DNA of 64,000 bases from Nitrospira sp. (GCA_031315995.1 JALDRG010000003.1:186001-250000); one strand, 5' to 3'. Counted from the stretch's first letter, positions 8,949 through 18,164 are shown. Program-made: numbers and translations. Notes: a model not told the origin generated them from the letters alone.

Positions 8949-9407
8949 ATGGCCATCACTCCCTCATCCGATCCAGCCCAGTATCGAGTCACCTTCTTCT
9001 TTGGGCCGGAAGCCGTTGCGGATCGACCAAATCATTTGCGATGCGTCTTCAACGTGAAGAAACGAAGCTGGAAAGGCGGGGTGCAAATCGCGGTGAATGT
9101 GGCCCAGGATCACGTGGACCGGGCTCGCGAACGAATGTGTTATGCAGCTTGGCTGGCAGAACTCTTACAAGACGCCAGCCAGGAGGAGCATGAGGATCTG
9201 ACACGGCGCGCCGACGACCTGTTCGTCCAATCACTCTGTACCTGTACACTCCATCTGGCCCTCCACAGAGGAATCGAGCAGGAGAATCAACTGATCCTCG
9301 CCGACACGTTCGCCGATGACCTGAATCAACTCCTCACCGAGCAGCCACAACAGGTGACGGATCGCATTCGGCTCGAACTGGATCTCGGGGAGACATCCGA
9401 TATCTAG
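8949..9407 (+). CDS. Conserved hypothetical protein
   Basis: This 152-residue soluble protein has no signal peptide or membrane segment. It opens MAITPSSDPAQYRVTFFF and continues with a mixed alpha/beta pattern and an acidic helical second half containing CTCTLHLALHRG. No family is recognised. A TAGAAT -10-like box at 8934-8939 puts the likely transcription start only 2-4 bases before the ATG, so the mRNA may be leaderless or nearly so. It is divergent from the M24 peptidase gene. Confidence 0.65.
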   Translation: MAITPSSDPAQYRVTFFFGPEAVADRPNHLRCVFNVKKRSWKGGVQIAVNVAQDHVDRARERMCYAAWLAELLQDASQEEHEDLTRRADDLFVQSLCTCTLHLALHRGIEQENQLILADTFADDLNQLLTEQPQQVTDRIRLELDLGETSDI

Positions 9408-9441
9408 ATGCGGCCGGCGACTGCGGCAAAGGGGAAGGGGT

Positions 9442-9469
9442 TTGAAAACGGGGGAGAATTTGTTATAAC
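9442..9469 (+). promoter_or_regulatory. Sigma-70-like promoter upstream of the 9561 gene
   Basis: TTGAAA (9442-9447) and TATAAC (9464-9469) are spaced by 16 bases, each a 5/6 match to consensus. The predicted leader is about 85 bases and ends in an AAGGAGG ribosome binding site at 9547-9553. Confidence 0.55.
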
Positions 9470-9560
9470 GACACAGGATTAGTCGAATTCGTACAGGGCT
9501 CATCGGCATTCACTTTTCTTCACACCGCATCAGAACTTCAGCACGAAGGAGGCACCCAAC

Positions 9561-10034
9561 GTGAACGTCTCTGTCTATCTGCCCCTTAAAAGACGACGCA
9601 GCCTCTGGTCACACGCCCTCGTCTTCAGTTTGGTCGCACTGTGTTCTCTCGCTATTCTCATCGTGCCTGTTTCAGCGCAAGAATCGGGCAGCGCCTCCAA
9701 TGTGCCGGTTTCGTCGAATGATGCCAGCCCTTCCGGTGTGGGCATTCAAGCAGGATCTGCGCTGGCAACCATTGTCTACTTTCCACTCAAATTCGCCTTC
9801 GCGATCTGTGGCGGGGTAGTCGGTGGATTGGCCTATGGTTTCTCGGGAGGCAGTGAACAAACGGCCAAGAATATCTGGATCCCCAGCATGTACGGCACCT
9901 ATATCATCACGCCGGATCATCTCAAGGGCGATAAGCCCATTCGCTTCCTCGGTGTCTCAGGTGAGCCTGCCCGAGAGACCGGCGACTACGCTCCGCAAGA
10001 ACCGCTCCCGATGCCCTTGGAACCGATCCGCTAG
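9561..10034 (+). CDS. Exported hypothetical protein
   Basis: The GTG start at 9561 is fixed by AAGGAGG 7 bases upstream. The 157-residue product has a positively charged N-terminus (KRRRS), a long hydrophobic core and a signal-peptidase-like site VSAQ. A second hydrophobic, glycine-rich segment (FAICGGVVGGLAYGFSGG) and a Pro-rich tail follow. It is probably periplasmic or inner-membrane associated. No domain is recognised. The next gene starts one base after the stop, so the two are almost certainly cotranscribed. Confidence 0.65.
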   Translation: MNVSVYLPLKRRRSLWSHALVFSLVALCSLAILIVPVSAQESGSASNVPVSSNDASPSGVGIQAGSALATIVYFPLKFAFAICGGVVGGLAYGFSGGSEQTAKNIWIPSMYGTYIITPDHLKGDKPIRFLGVSGEPARETGDYAPQEPLPMPLEPIR

Positions 10035-10035
10035 C

Positions 10036-10812
10036 ATGAAACCCGTCATCGGAGTCACGCCCGACTTCAATGCCGGTGATCGTCAAGAATGGGGCGGCAA
10101 AGAGCCCGCGTATTTTCTACGAGCTCGGTATGTCCGCGCAATTGAGGAACTGGGCGGCGTGCCGGTGATTCTTCCGCTCATGGCCGACCGCGCGGCGCGC
10201 CGGCGCCTCCTGCAGGGAATCGACGGGCTGCTCCTGACAGGAAGCGGCCCGGACTTAGACCCGGCCCTGTATGGGGAACGGAAGCGATACACCTTTCCGG
10301 TCGTCGCCCAACGACGCTCCAGCTTTGAGCTGGAGTTGGTCCGTCTGGCCATCCGCAACCAAATCCCAACCCTGGCCATCTGCGGTGGCATGCAAACCAT
10401 GAATGTCGCTTGCGGAGGGAGCCTCTACCAGGATATTCCCGCCCAAGTGAAGAATTCGCTCCAGCACCGCCAGACGACACCGGCCGTTCATGTCTCTCAC
10501 AGCATCTCCATCGCGCCCGGCAGCCTTCTCGACCGAATCGTCAAGCGGGCGCGTATGCAGGTGAACAGCTCGCATCACCAATCCGTCAAAACGGTCGGAC
10601 GGGCCCTCATTGCCAGCGCCACCGCTTCCGACGGAATCGTCGAGGCCATCGAACACCCAGGACACCCGTTTTTTTTAGGTCTGCAATGGCACCCCGAATT
10701 TTTATTTGAACGCCACCTTCTGCACCGACGACTCTTTCAGACCTTTTTGCGGGTAGCCTCCCGCCGCCCGTCACTCCAACCCTCGCCTGCGCCACGCAGG
10801 AACAACTCATGA
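10036..10812 (+). CDS. Class I glutamine amidotransferase-like hydrolase (peptidase C26, gamma-glutamyl-GABA hydrolase type)
   Basis: From ATG 10036 the product is 258 residues, the normal size for PuuD-like enzymes. The frame is open further upstream, but that part overlaps the preceding gene. The nucleophile Cys117 sits in AICGGMQ and the His219-x-Glu221 pair in LQWHPE, completing the catalytic triad. PuuD-type enzymes hydrolyse gamma-glutamyl amide bonds, for example in gamma-glutamyl-GABA. The actual substrate here is unknown, since no other putrescine-pathway gene is nearby. The oxyanion strand LLLTGSGPDLDP is also typical. Confidence 0.85.
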   Translation: MKPVIGVTPDFNAGDRQEWGGKEPAYFLRARYVRAIEELGGVPVILPLMADRAARRRLLQGIDGLLLTGSGPDLDPALYGERKRYTFPVVAQRRSSFELELVRLAIRNQIPTLAICGGMQTMNVACGGSLYQDIPAQVKNSLQHRQTTPAVHVSHSISIAPGSLLDRIVKRARMQVNSSHHQSVKTVGRALIASATASDGIVEAIEHPGHPFFLGLQWHPEFLFERHLLHRRLFQTFLRVASRRPSLQPSPAPRRNNS

Positions 10813-10875
10813 CACCGAGCGCATTCGGCCGTGACAGCGGACATGGGCGTGCCGCTACCGGAGAGAGGACACTGT

Positions 10876-12321
10876 GTGGGCAATCCGCTGTTTCGTACCA
10901 AATCGATCGAACGAATTCTCGCTGATTCCGACGTTCCTGAACATCGCCTCAAACGGAGCCTGACCGCCTGGGACCTAACCGGGCTTGGCATCGGCGCCAT
11001 TATCGGCACCGGCATTTTCGTGTTGATCGGGACCGCCATCGTAGGGGATGCGCATCGCCCTGGAGCCGGGCCTGGTATCGTACTCTCCTTCATCCTATCG
11101 GGCATCACCTGTGGGTTGGCCGCCCTCTGCTATGCAGAGTTTGCCGCGATGATTCCGGTGGCCGGCAGCGCCTATACCTATTCCTATGCAACCTTGGGAG
11201 AGTTTCTCGCCTGGCTGACGGGCTGGAACCTCATCTTGGAATACGGCGTCGCATGCGTAGCGGTCGCCATCGGATGGTCCGGGTACTTTAACAATATCCT
11301 CACACTTATGGGCCTCGAACTCCCATACTGGGCGACCCATCCCCCTGGTTCGGACGGAGGCATCGCGAATATCCCAGCCGCCGTCATCGTCCTGCTCGTA
11401 ACAACCATCTTGATTATCGGAGTCAAGGAGAGCGCACGAGCAACCGGCATCATAGTCATCATCAAATTAGCGGTCATCCTCTTCTTTATTAGCGTCGGCG
11501 TTTCATCCGTCGATACGGCCAACTGGTCGCCGTTCATGCCATTCGGCTTCGCCGGCGTCGGCGCAGCCGCCGCCATTGTCTTCTTTGCCTATATCGGATT
11601 CGACGCCGTGTCCACTACGGCCGAGGAAGCCAAGAATCCCCAACGCGATTTGCCCATTGGGATTTTCGCCTCGCTCGCGATCTGCACGCTCCTTTACATT
11701 GCGGTAGCCGCGGTTCTGACTGGGTTGGTGCCCTATGCAAAGATCGACGTCCATGCACCGGTGGCGGAAGGACTTCGAGTGGCAGGATTCAAATGGGGTG
11801 CCGCCATCGTGGCGACCGGAGCAGTGGCGGGAATCACGAGCGTCCTGGTCGTCATGATGATGGGACAGATTCGAGTATTCTTTGCCATGTCGCGAGACGG
11901 CCTCCTCGGTCCCTGGCTCTCAGGCGTCCATCCGAAGTTTCGAACCCCTCACCACGCGACCTATTTAACCGGTGTGGCGGTCGCCATCATGTCCGCGCTG
12001 ATCCCGATCGGTGAGGCGGCCGATATGACGAACATCGGAACGCTCTTCGCCTTCGCCTTGGTCTGTATCGGTATTCTGGTGCTCCGCTACACGAGACCGA
12101 ACCATCCACGGCCCTTCCGTATACCCTTCATGCCGGTCGTGCCTGTTTTGGGAGTCTTGGCCTGCGTAGGCTTGATGTATTTCCTCCCCTGGATGACCTG
12201 GATCCGGTTCCTTGTCTGGACCATCGTCGGCGTGGTGGTCTATACCATGTACGGCCTTCGCCACAGTAAACTCGCCACGCAACCGTCGACGGAACAAACG
12301 GACATATCTCGGCCTACATGA
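10876..12321 (+). CDS. APC superfamily amino acid permease
   Basis: The GTG at 10876 is preceded by GGAGAGAGGA at a good distance and gives MGNPLFRTKSIERIL, a typical opening. An upstream GTG at 10831 is possible but lacks such a site. The roughly 481-residue protein has about 12 membrane segments. The first contains the APC signature GLGIGAIIGTGIFVLIG, the helix-1 substrate-binding loop. FFAYIGFDAVSTTAEEAKNP in the helix 6 region is characteristic of the cationic amino-acid transporter branch (YfnA/CAT-like). It probably imports amino acids by proton symport. The substrate cannot be read from the sequence. Confidence 0.88.
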   Translation: MGNPLFRTKSIERILADSDVPEHRLKRSLTAWDLTGLGIGAIIGTGIFVLIGTAIVGDAHRPGAGPGIVLSFILSGITCGLAALCYAEFAAMIPVAGSAYTYSYATLGEFLAWLTGWNLILEYGVACVAVAIGWSGYFNNILTLMGLELPYWATHPPGSDGGIANIPAAVIVLLVTTILIIGVKESARATGIIVIIKLAVILFFISVGVSSVDTANWSPFMPFGFAGVGAAAAIVFFAYIGFDAVSTTAEEAKNPQRDLPIGIFASLAICTLLYIAVAAVLTGLVPYAKIDVHAPVAEGLRVAGFKWGAAIVATGAVAGITSVLVVMMMGQIRVFFAMSRDGLLGPWLSGVHPKFRTPHHATYLTGVAVAIMSALIPIGEAADMTNIGTLFAFALVCIGILVLRYTRPNHPRPFRIPFMPVVPVLGVLACVGLMYFLPWMTWIRFLVWTIVGVVVYTMYGLRHSKLATQPSTEQTDISRPT

Positions 12322-12355
12322 TCGAGTGATGCCAACAAGTGAGTGATAGGAAGAG

Positions 12356-12901
12356 TTATGACGACGCTTCGGTTGGAGCAACCGGATCGGTCGTGGGGGG
12401 CACTGCGGCAGCCTGAGCCACCGGCTTCGCGGCCACCGCCTCAGATGGAGGAGATCCGGCCGCCGGACTCGAAGCACTCTTTGCCGACGAAGCGGGCGTA
12501 CCAGCTGCCGGAGCAGCCGGAGGTTTGGGCGGAGCTGCGGGCTTGGGCGGAGCAGGCCTCTCCGGCTTAATCCCACCCTCCCAAGAAGGGCCTGAATACA
12601 TATCGGCCGCGAGCCCTTTACCTTTCCACTTTTCTTCGAAATCCGCGGCGGCCTTGTTCGGGGTTTCCCCCGCACCCATCACATCATTCCATGGGTAGGC
12701 CCGAGGACCAATCTGGCACCCGGTCTCCGTGCGTTTCAAATACAAGGCAATCGGATTCCCCCGGTACGGCCCGAGGTAGATATGCACTGACCCCACATAT
12801 TCGAGCAATGTGGCCACCGCGCCTCCAAGAAGAAGTGCATGATGCCATAAGAAGCGGGAAGAGGGCAAGATAGACCTATCACCCCCTGCTGTTCGGTCCA
12901 T
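12356..12901 (-). CDS. Hypothetical membrane-anchored protein with Pro/Ala-rich tail
   Basis: The 181-residue frame has one hydrophobic N-terminal segment (HALLLGGAVATLLEYVG). A compact middle with QIGPRAYPWNDVMGAGETP follows, then an 80-residue low-complexity tail rich in Pro, Ala and Ser. No family is recognised. It lies 6 bases after the stop of the upstream PsiE-like gene on the same strand, which supports it being real. The tail's base composition also opens a plus-strand frame (12343-12570) that I regard as a shadow. Confidence 0.55.
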   Translation of the reverse strand: MDRTAGGDRSILPSSRFLWHHALLLGGAVATLLEYVGSVHIYLGPYRGNPIALYLKRTETGCQIGPRAYPWNDVMGAGETPNKAAADFEEKWKGKGLAADMYSGPSWEGGIKPERPAPPKPAAPPKPPAAPAAGTPASSAKSASSPAAGSPPSEAVAAKPVAQAAAVPPTTDPVAPTEASS

Positions 12902-12907
12902 AGTCGA

Positions 12908-13429
12908 TTAGGTCGTCGCGGGACGTTCCGTCGAGGGGCGCGTGCGAAGCAGGTACAAACCCAAGATGAGGATAATAATGACGACCACGTTCAGGCCAAC
13001 ATCCATGAGATATTGCTGGAATAACTCATGCCGGGTCTCTCTGGGCACCAGTTCGAGCTGGTAGGAGAGTTCCGCACTCGCCGTGAGCAGCCTTCTCGTG
13101 CAAGCAATGATACCCACCGACAGATACGGCTCCAGCTCCAACACTTCGGTCTGAAGAAACCGTACGACCGTACGAAACAGTTCCAGAAGAATGATGACGA
13201 GGAGTAGATCATTCAATAACTTAAGCCCGGCAGGGAGAAGGGCAAGCTCCATCGGACGAGACAGGAAAATATACCAGGCATGGACAAAAACAATCATTCC
13301 CAGGGCCAGCAGGCTGAACCCGGCCGCAACATACCCCAGCCGGTCCAGCTGATCCATAAATCCGAGCCACCACCCCATACTGGGCCGATGAAACTTCTTC
13401 TCGGATTCAGGCAACCCGTGTGATGCCAT
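12908..13429 (-). CDS. PsiE-like integral membrane protein
   Basis: The ATG at 13429 shares its A with the TAA stop of the upstream gene (TAATG), so translation is probably coupled. Upstream in-frame codons were discarded for that reason. The product of about 173 residues has four predicted membrane segments, including GYVAAGFSLLALGMIVFVHAW and VVVIIILILGLYLL. The segment LELFRTVVRFLQTEVLELEPYLSVGIIACTR (mentioned by its ends, LELFRTV and GIIACTR) is typical of the phosphate-starvation-inducible PsiE family, whose biochemical role is unknown. It lies in a three-gene minus-strand unit. Confidence 0.7.
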   Translation of the reverse strand: MASHGLPESEKKFHRPSMGWWLGFMDQLDRLGYVAAGFSLLALGMIVFVHAWYIFLSRPMELALLPAGLKLLNDLLLVIILLELFRTVVRFLQTEVLELEPYLSVGIIACTRRLLTASAELSYQLELVPRETRHELFQQYLMDVGLNVVVIIILILGLYLLRTRPSTERPATT

Positions 13430-13815
13430 TATGCCTGCCCTGCCGGACCGGTCGGCACAGGAGCGTCCTCCAGCGGTTGACCGAATTGCAATCTGTTGAC
13501 GGCCCCGGCCGTGATGGTATGCCCACAACAGTCGATTCCCTGAAACCCGGCTCCGCCGTCAATTACCATGAGGCGCAGGCCGCAGGCATCGGAGAACTGC
13601 CGCTTTTCTTCCAGCATGGCACCGGGAAGCAACGCGCCCTTTTTCCGACCTCTCGACGAGACGATATCCGGCACCACATCTTCTTCGGTCAGTTCGTGTC
13701 CGCAACAGAGGACCTTCTGAAATCCCTCGCCGCCGCCGGTCACCTTGACCACCAGCCCGCACGAATCCGGAAAGCGTTTACGCTCGTCGAGAATGTCACC
13801 TTTTTTGATCGCCAT
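13429..13815 (-). CDS. Tandem desulforedoxin-like domain protein with incomplete cysteine set
   Basis: The 128-residue protein contains two similar blocks. The first is DSCGLVVKVTGGGEGFQ then VLCCGHELT, and the second DACGLRLMVIDGGAGFQ then IDCCGHTIT. Each has the pattern of desulforedoxin (CxxCG-VVKV, about 12 residues, LVCCGxxM). The first cysteine of the CxxC pair is replaced, by Pro in block one and Ser in block two. Only three of the four iron ligands remain per block. It may bind a metal differently, use the conserved His after CCG, or be a degenerate fold. Start ATG 13815. Its stop overlaps the next gene. The domain assignment is inference. Confidence 0.6.
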   Translation of the reverse strand: MAIKKGDILDERKRFPDSCGLVVKVTGGGEGFQKVLCCGHELTEEDVVPDIVSSRGRKKGALLPGAMLEEKRQFSDACGLRLMVIDGGAGFQGIDCCGHTITAGAVNRLQFGQPLEDAPVPTGPAGQA

Positions 13816-13973
13816 ACCGCCTCTCTGTGAAAGGAAAGAAGGGCTCCGTCATAGTAGTAGCGCCCGATAGTCAATCAGATCGCTGAACGAAAAGCCAGCC
13901 TTGACTCCGTCAGCTGAGTCTCCACATACATAACCTCGGTCGTCCGGCCGGGTCCATCCAGACCGCACACCTC

Positions 13974-15125
13974 TCAGACATGCGTCACGGGCGAATCGTG
14001 GGATGGTGCCGACTGGGGTCTTTCGGACGACATCAGTTTGGGGATACGCGCATAGGCCTTCTGCCATGAATCGAGCAGCACTTTATGAGACCGGCACCCG
14101 ACAACCAGCCGCGCATCGGAAATCGTGACCGGCTTGTAGGGATGAAGGTATCGTGCCTTGAGCTGCGCCACGCGCACCAGCGACTGCTTCAATCTATCCT
14201 GCGTGATTCGACCATCCTTCACGGCGCGCTCCATCGCCTGCATAGCCGTCAGGACCTGGTCCTGGTCCTTACAGATCAACAGCACATCGCAGCCGGCCAC
14301 AAACGACCGGACCGCCGCTTCACCGATCCCATCGTGATCGATAATGGCATGCATCTCCAGATCGTCGGTGAACACCACGCCGTCATAACGAAACTCTTCG
14401 CGCAACAAGCGCTGGATCACCACCGAAGACAAAGTCGCCGGCGCGTCCGGATCTAAGGCTCGATACAGCACATGGGCCGTCATCAAGCTGGCCACGCCGT
14501 GCCGAACGGCCTGTTGAAACGGAGGAAATTCCGTGTCCCGTAACCGTTGCAGCCCCGCATCGACAAGAGGAAGTTCCTTATGTGAATCCGCCGCCGTATC
14601 TCCATGGCCAGGGAAGTGCTTCCCGCACGCGATCACGAGATTGTCTTGCAGACCTCCGATGGTCGCCAACCCCATTGCTCCGACCAGATCGGGTGTGGCG
14701 CCGAATGCTCGGTCGCCGATCACGGGATTGTCCCGATTGCTGTTCACATCCAGCACCGGAGCCATGTTCATGTTGATCCCCACGGCCCGCAACTCTTTCG
14801 CAATGGTGGCGGCAGCGGAATAGGCCAGTTCACTGGAGTTGCACTGTCCCAGCTGATCGCAAGGGGGAAAAATCGTAAACCCGGCAGGCAGGCGAGACAC
14901 CCGGCCGCCTTCTTGATCAATCGCGATCAGCAGCGGGGAAGCAGTCGACAGTTTTTGCAGCCCATTGGTGAGATCGACGATTTGCTGGACCGATTCGAGA
15001 TTGCGCCGAAAAACAATGACGCCGCCCGGTGTGTAGGCGGTTAGAAACGAGGCCAGCTCTTTGTTGACCGTGGTTCCGGTGAACCCCATCATAAAGAGCT
15101 GACCGATTTGCTCGCGTAATGTCAT
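13974..15125 (-). CDS. nagZ: Beta-N-acetylhexosaminidase, glycoside hydrolase family 3
   Basis: The 383-residue GH3 enzyme contains the bacterial NagZ signature KHFPGHGDTAADSH (catalytic His-Asp acid/base loop). The nucleophile Asp lies in FTDDLEMHAI. The substrate loop IDQEGGRVSRL is also intact. NagZ cleaves N-acetylglucosamine from anhydromuramyl-peptides during cytosolic peptidoglycan recycling. The ATG at 15125 has GGGAG close upstream. About 55 extra residues follow the TIM barrel and look poorly conserved. pepA lies 74 bases upstream on the same strand. Confidence 0.92.
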   Translation of the reverse strand: MTLREQIGQLFMMGFTGTTVNKELASFLTAYTPGGVIVFRRNLESVQQIVDLTNGLQKLSTASPLLIAIDQEGGRVSRLPAGFTIFPPCDQLGQCNSSELAYSAAATIAKELRAVGINMNMAPVLDVNSNRDNPVIGDRAFGATPDLVGAMGLATIGGLQDNLVIACGKHFPGHGDTAADSHKELPLVDAGLQRLRDTEFPPFQQAVRHGVASLMTAHVLYRALDPDAPATLSSVVIQRLLREEFRYDGVVFTDDLEMHAIIDHDGIGEAAVRSFVAGCDVLLICKDQDQVLTAMQAMERAVKDGRITQDRLKQSLVRVAQLKARYLHPYKPVTISDARLVVGCRSHKVLLDSWQKAYARIPKLMSSERPQSAPSHDSPVTHV

Positions 15126-15199
15126 AACTCCCTACTCCGCCGATCCGGCAAGAAAGCGGCCGTGCTCCCATTGCTGTCACTCACGTGGTTCTACCGTCT

Positions 15200-16720
15200 C
15201 TACGGCAACGTGCGATCGAGCAAGAACTGAATGAGCAGCCGCGTGCCGATCCCGGTCGGCCCTTTCGGCAGATAGGCCCGCTCGCGCTCGCTCCAATCGG
15301 TGCTGGCGATGTCTAGATGGATCCAAGGGCAATCACCCACAAACTTGCTCAGAAACAACGCGGCCGTAATCATCCCTCCGCCCCGGCCGCCGATATTCCG
15401 CATATCCGCCACGTCGCTGCGCAATTGCTCGAAATACTCCTCCCACAAGGGCATCTCCCAGACACGTTCGCCGGCCCGCATGCCGGCGCTCCGAACGTCC
15501 TCTTTCAATTGATCGTTGTTGCCGAACATCCCGATGGCAAATTGGCCGAGCGCCACGACACAGGCTCCGGTGAGGGTCGCGATATCGATCAGCACCGACG
15601 GTTTATACCGGGTGGCATAGGCCAATGCGTCCGATAGAATCAACCGTCCTTCGGCATCAGTGTTTTGGACCTCGACGGTCTTGCCGGACAACGTCGTCAC
15701 GATATCGCCGGGCCGCATCGCGCGCCCACCCGGCATATTTTCAGCTACCGGCAAAATGCTGACGAGGTGGAGGGGCAGCTTGAGCCTTGCCGCGGCCCGC
15801 ATCGTCGCCAACACCTCGGCGCCGCCCGTCATGTCGGCCTTCATGTGTTCCATGTTCTCGGCCGGTTTGAGCGAGATACCGCCGGTGTCAAAGGTAATGG
15901 TCTTGCCGACCAGTACAACCGGAGGATCTCCCTTCTTCGCTTTGGCACCTTTATATTCAAGAATGATGAACTTCGGCGGTTCGTGGCTGCCCCGCGCCAC
16001 TCCGAGTAAGGCGCCCATCCCGAGTTGCTCCATGTCCTTCTGTTCGAGCACCTTCAACCGTACGCCCGATTCCTTCGCCACCGTCTTGGCTTCTCGCACG
16101 ATGCGCGTCGGCGTCATGACATTGGCCGGATGGTTGCACAGGTCGCGAACCAACACCGTGGCCTCCGCCGTCGCCACGCCACGCCGAATCCCCTCGGTCA
16201 TCTGTGAGAGCAACGAGGCTTGCGCGGTGTAAATCGTCAGGCGTTCGACATCGATCGGCTTGGATCCGTTGGCGCTGCGATAGGCCGTGAATTGATAGTT
16301 GCCGAGGATAGCTCCCTCCGCCAAAGCTTGCGCCACATCTTGAACCGGAATTTCCTCCAGCAGCGCAGCCGGCATCACGACGGCGAAGGACGACACTTTG
16401 GATTGACGGACACGCTTCACCGCAGAGCCTAGGGATTGGCGGAATGCATCCAGCCGCAAATCCTTTTCCTTCCCTAACCCGGCCAGCAGCAGCCGTTTCG
16501 CCTTGGCCTTGCCCTGCGTGTGCATCAGCAACCCTTCGCCGAGTTTGCCCTCAAATTCTCCGCGCCGGATCAGTGCGGACAGTTGTCCGCCAAGTTGAGC
16601 ATCGATCGCGGCCGCCTCTTGCACGAGCTCAGCATCTCCCTCGCATCGGAGCAACACCAACACTTCGGCCGCCTCATTCTCCGCCCGTCCGACCTGCACT
16701 TGAACTTGAATCTTCTTCAT
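15200..16720 (-). CDS. pepA: Cytosol (leucyl) aminopeptidase, family M17
   Basis: From ATG 16720 (GGGAGG just upstream; the frame extends one TTG codon further) the product is 506 residues, normal for PepA. The C-terminal catalytic domain carries the M17 signature NTDAEGRLIL. VGKTITFDTGGISLKP supplies metal-binding Lys and Asp, and DMTGGAEV lies nearby. The N-terminal regulatory domain is present. It forms a hexameric two-metal exopeptidase that releases N-terminal leucine and other residues; some homologues also bind DNA. No defect is visible. Confidence 0.95.
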   Translation of the reverse strand: MKKIQVQVQVGRAENEAAEVLVLLRCEGDAELVQEAAAIDAQLGGQLSALIRRGEFEGKLGEGLLMHTQGKAKAKRLLLAGLGKEKDLRLDAFRQSLGSAVKRVRQSKVSSFAVVMPAALLEEIPVQDVAQALAEGAILGNYQFTAYRSANGSKPIDVERLTIYTAQASLLSQMTEGIRRGVATAEATVLVRDLCNHPANVMTPTRIVREAKTVAKESGVRLKVLEQKDMEQLGMGALLGVARGSHEPPKFIILEYKGAKAKKGDPPVVLVGKTITFDTGGISLKPAENMEHMKADMTGGAEVLATMRAAARLKLPLHLVSILPVAENMPGGRAMRPGDIVTTLSGKTVEVQNTDAEGRLILSDALAYATRYKPSVLIDIATLTGACVVALGQFAIGMFGNNDQLKEDVRSAGMRAGERVWEMPLWEEYFEQLRSDVADMRNIGGRGGGMITAALFLSKFVGDCPWIHLDIASTDWSERERAYLPKGPTGIGTRLLIQFLLDRTLP

Positions 16721-16785
16721 CAATCCTCCCCTGGTTCTGGCCCTTCACCGATCACAGCTGGTCGATCTTCGACGCCACCGAACGC

Positions 16786-17472
16786 TCACACCCCTCGCAT
16801 GTCCGGCGCCCAAATGTACTTGTGGAGTTGCAGTTGGAACCGCGCCGGCAACTTGTCGGTCAACACCCACTCCGCCAACTGACGCACCTCCACCTCACCG
16901 AATACGGGGCTCATCAGCACCGTGCACCGCGCGGCAAGATTCCGGCTGAGAAGCACCTCTCGCGCCCATTCGTAATCCGCCCGATCCTTGATTACAAACT
17001 TCACTTCATCCTGAGGCGTGAGCCGATCGAGGTTCGGCCAATGCATACGATCGGTCATCCCACTCCCAGGACATTTCACATCGACGATCACGTGCACACG
17101 CCGGTCGACGCCGGCGGTATCGATGGCCCCGCTGGTTTCGAGCAGCACTTCGAACCCCTCGTCACAGAGCCGGGTCAATAACGGCAGAGCCGTCGGCTGA
17201 CTCAACGGCTCCCCACCGGTTACTTCCACGAGACCACAATCGAACGCGCGGACCTGCTCGACGACGTCGTTCAGCGTCATGACCCGGCCGCCGTAGAACG
17301 CATAGGCCGTGTCGCACCAGGTGCAGCGCAGAGGACACCCCGTCAAACGAACGAACACACAAGGACGGCCGACATACGTGGACTCGCCCTGAATACTGTG
17401 GAAAATTTCCGTGACCGTGACCCTGGTCGATTGAGTCGACGCGTGGCGTACCACTGAGTCACCCGCCGTCAT
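16786..17472 (-). CDS. queE: 7-carboxy-7-deazaguanine synthase (radical SAM)
   Basis: The radical-SAM cluster motif reads CPLRCTWCDT, the C-x3-C-x2-C arrangement shared by QueE proteins. It follows EIFHSIQGEST and the substrate loop VFVRLTGC. The VTGGEPL motif (SAM binding) is also present. The roughly 228-residue enzyme converts carboxytetrahydropterin to CDG in queuosine biosynthesis. ATG 17472 overlaps the stop of the upstream HAD gene (ATGA), which argues for this start over the ATG 6 bases upstream or the longer frame. No other que gene lies in the window. Confidence 0.93.
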   Translation of the reverse strand: MTAGDSVVRHASTQSTRVTVTEIFHSIQGESTYVGRPCVFVRLTGCPLRCTWCDTAYAFYGGRVMTLNDVVEQVRAFDCGLVEVTGGEPLSQPTALPLLTRLCDEGFEVLLETSGAIDTAGVDRRVHVIVDVKCPGSGMTDRMHWPNLDRLTPQDEVKFVIKDRADYEWAREVLLSRNLAARCTVLMSPVFGEVEVRQLAEWVLTDKLPARFQLQLHKYIWAPDMRGV

Positions 17473-18164
17473 TTCCATGTCGCCACAGGCCATCCATTCC
17501 GTCGCGCGATGCGACCCATCCCTCGAATAGGATTGACGACCAACGGATGCCCCACCATCTGAAGCAATTCAACATCACCGGGACTATCGCCATATGCAAA
17601 CGACTGAGCTAGATCAATGCGGGAGTCCTGAATCAACCGAACAATCAAGTCGCGCTTGCCGGGACCGTAGGGAAGAGGCTCACACACATGACCGGTAAAC
17701 CTGCGGTGTTGCCGTTCCAACCTGGCAGCCAGCAAGGTCGGCACCTCCAACAAGGCAGCGAGTGGAGCCATGAGAAAATCGAGCGATCCGGTCACCAGCA
17801 CGATATGATGCCCGGCCCGACGATGTTCGTCCATACGAGACAACCCTTGCGCGGAAAGACGCGGAACGAGTTCCGCGCGGCAGAACTCTTCTGCCAGAGA
17901 CTCGACTTCGACCGCAGCCTTCCCGGCCAGGTAGAGCTTCCGTTCTCGAAGTGGGTGCAAGGATATCGGAGGAGCGCAACGGAGCACGCAACCGACACTG
18001 TCACGAAGCTCGCGCCATCCGACGAGTCCTCGCTTCCAGAGAAAGCGAAAAAACCGTACTTCGCTCGCCTGTCCGGGGAGCAAGGTATTGTCGACGTCAA
18101 ACAACGCGGCGACCTCAGTCTGCCGGCTTGTGCGCGAAATATGTGGGACTGAGAGAGGCGTCAT
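17469..18164 (-). CDS. HAD-superfamily phosphatase, subfamily IB (SerB-like)
   Basis: HAD motif I is LFDVDNTLL (nucleophile Asp plus general acid Asp), motif II is VLVTGS and motif IV is FAYGDSPGDVELL. A helical cap lies between motifs I and II, typical of IB phosphatases such as phosphoserine phosphatase. The exact substrate is unknown. I prefer ATG 18164, which starts MTPLSVPHISRTSRQ. ATG 18212 is an alternative that adds 16 residues. Neither has a strong ribosome binding site. The 3' end overlaps queE by 4 bases, suggesting coupling. Confidence 0.8.
   Translation of the reverse strand: MTPLSVPHISRTSRQTEVAALFDVDNTLLPGQASEVRFFRFLWKRGLVGWRELRDSVGCVLRCAPPISLHPLRERKLYLAGKAAVEVESLAEEFCRAELVPRLSAQGLSRMDEHRRAGHHIVLVTGSLDFLMAPLAALLEVPTLLAARLERQHRRFTGHVCEPLPYGPGKRDLIVRLIQDSRIDLAQSFAYGDSPGDVELLQMVGHPLVVNPIRGMGRIARRNGWPVATWK

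Noticed and set aside
12343..12570. Plus-strand Pro-rich frame
   Set aside because: It arises from the low-complexity tail of the minus-strand gene 12356-12901, which also has a membrane segment and operon context.
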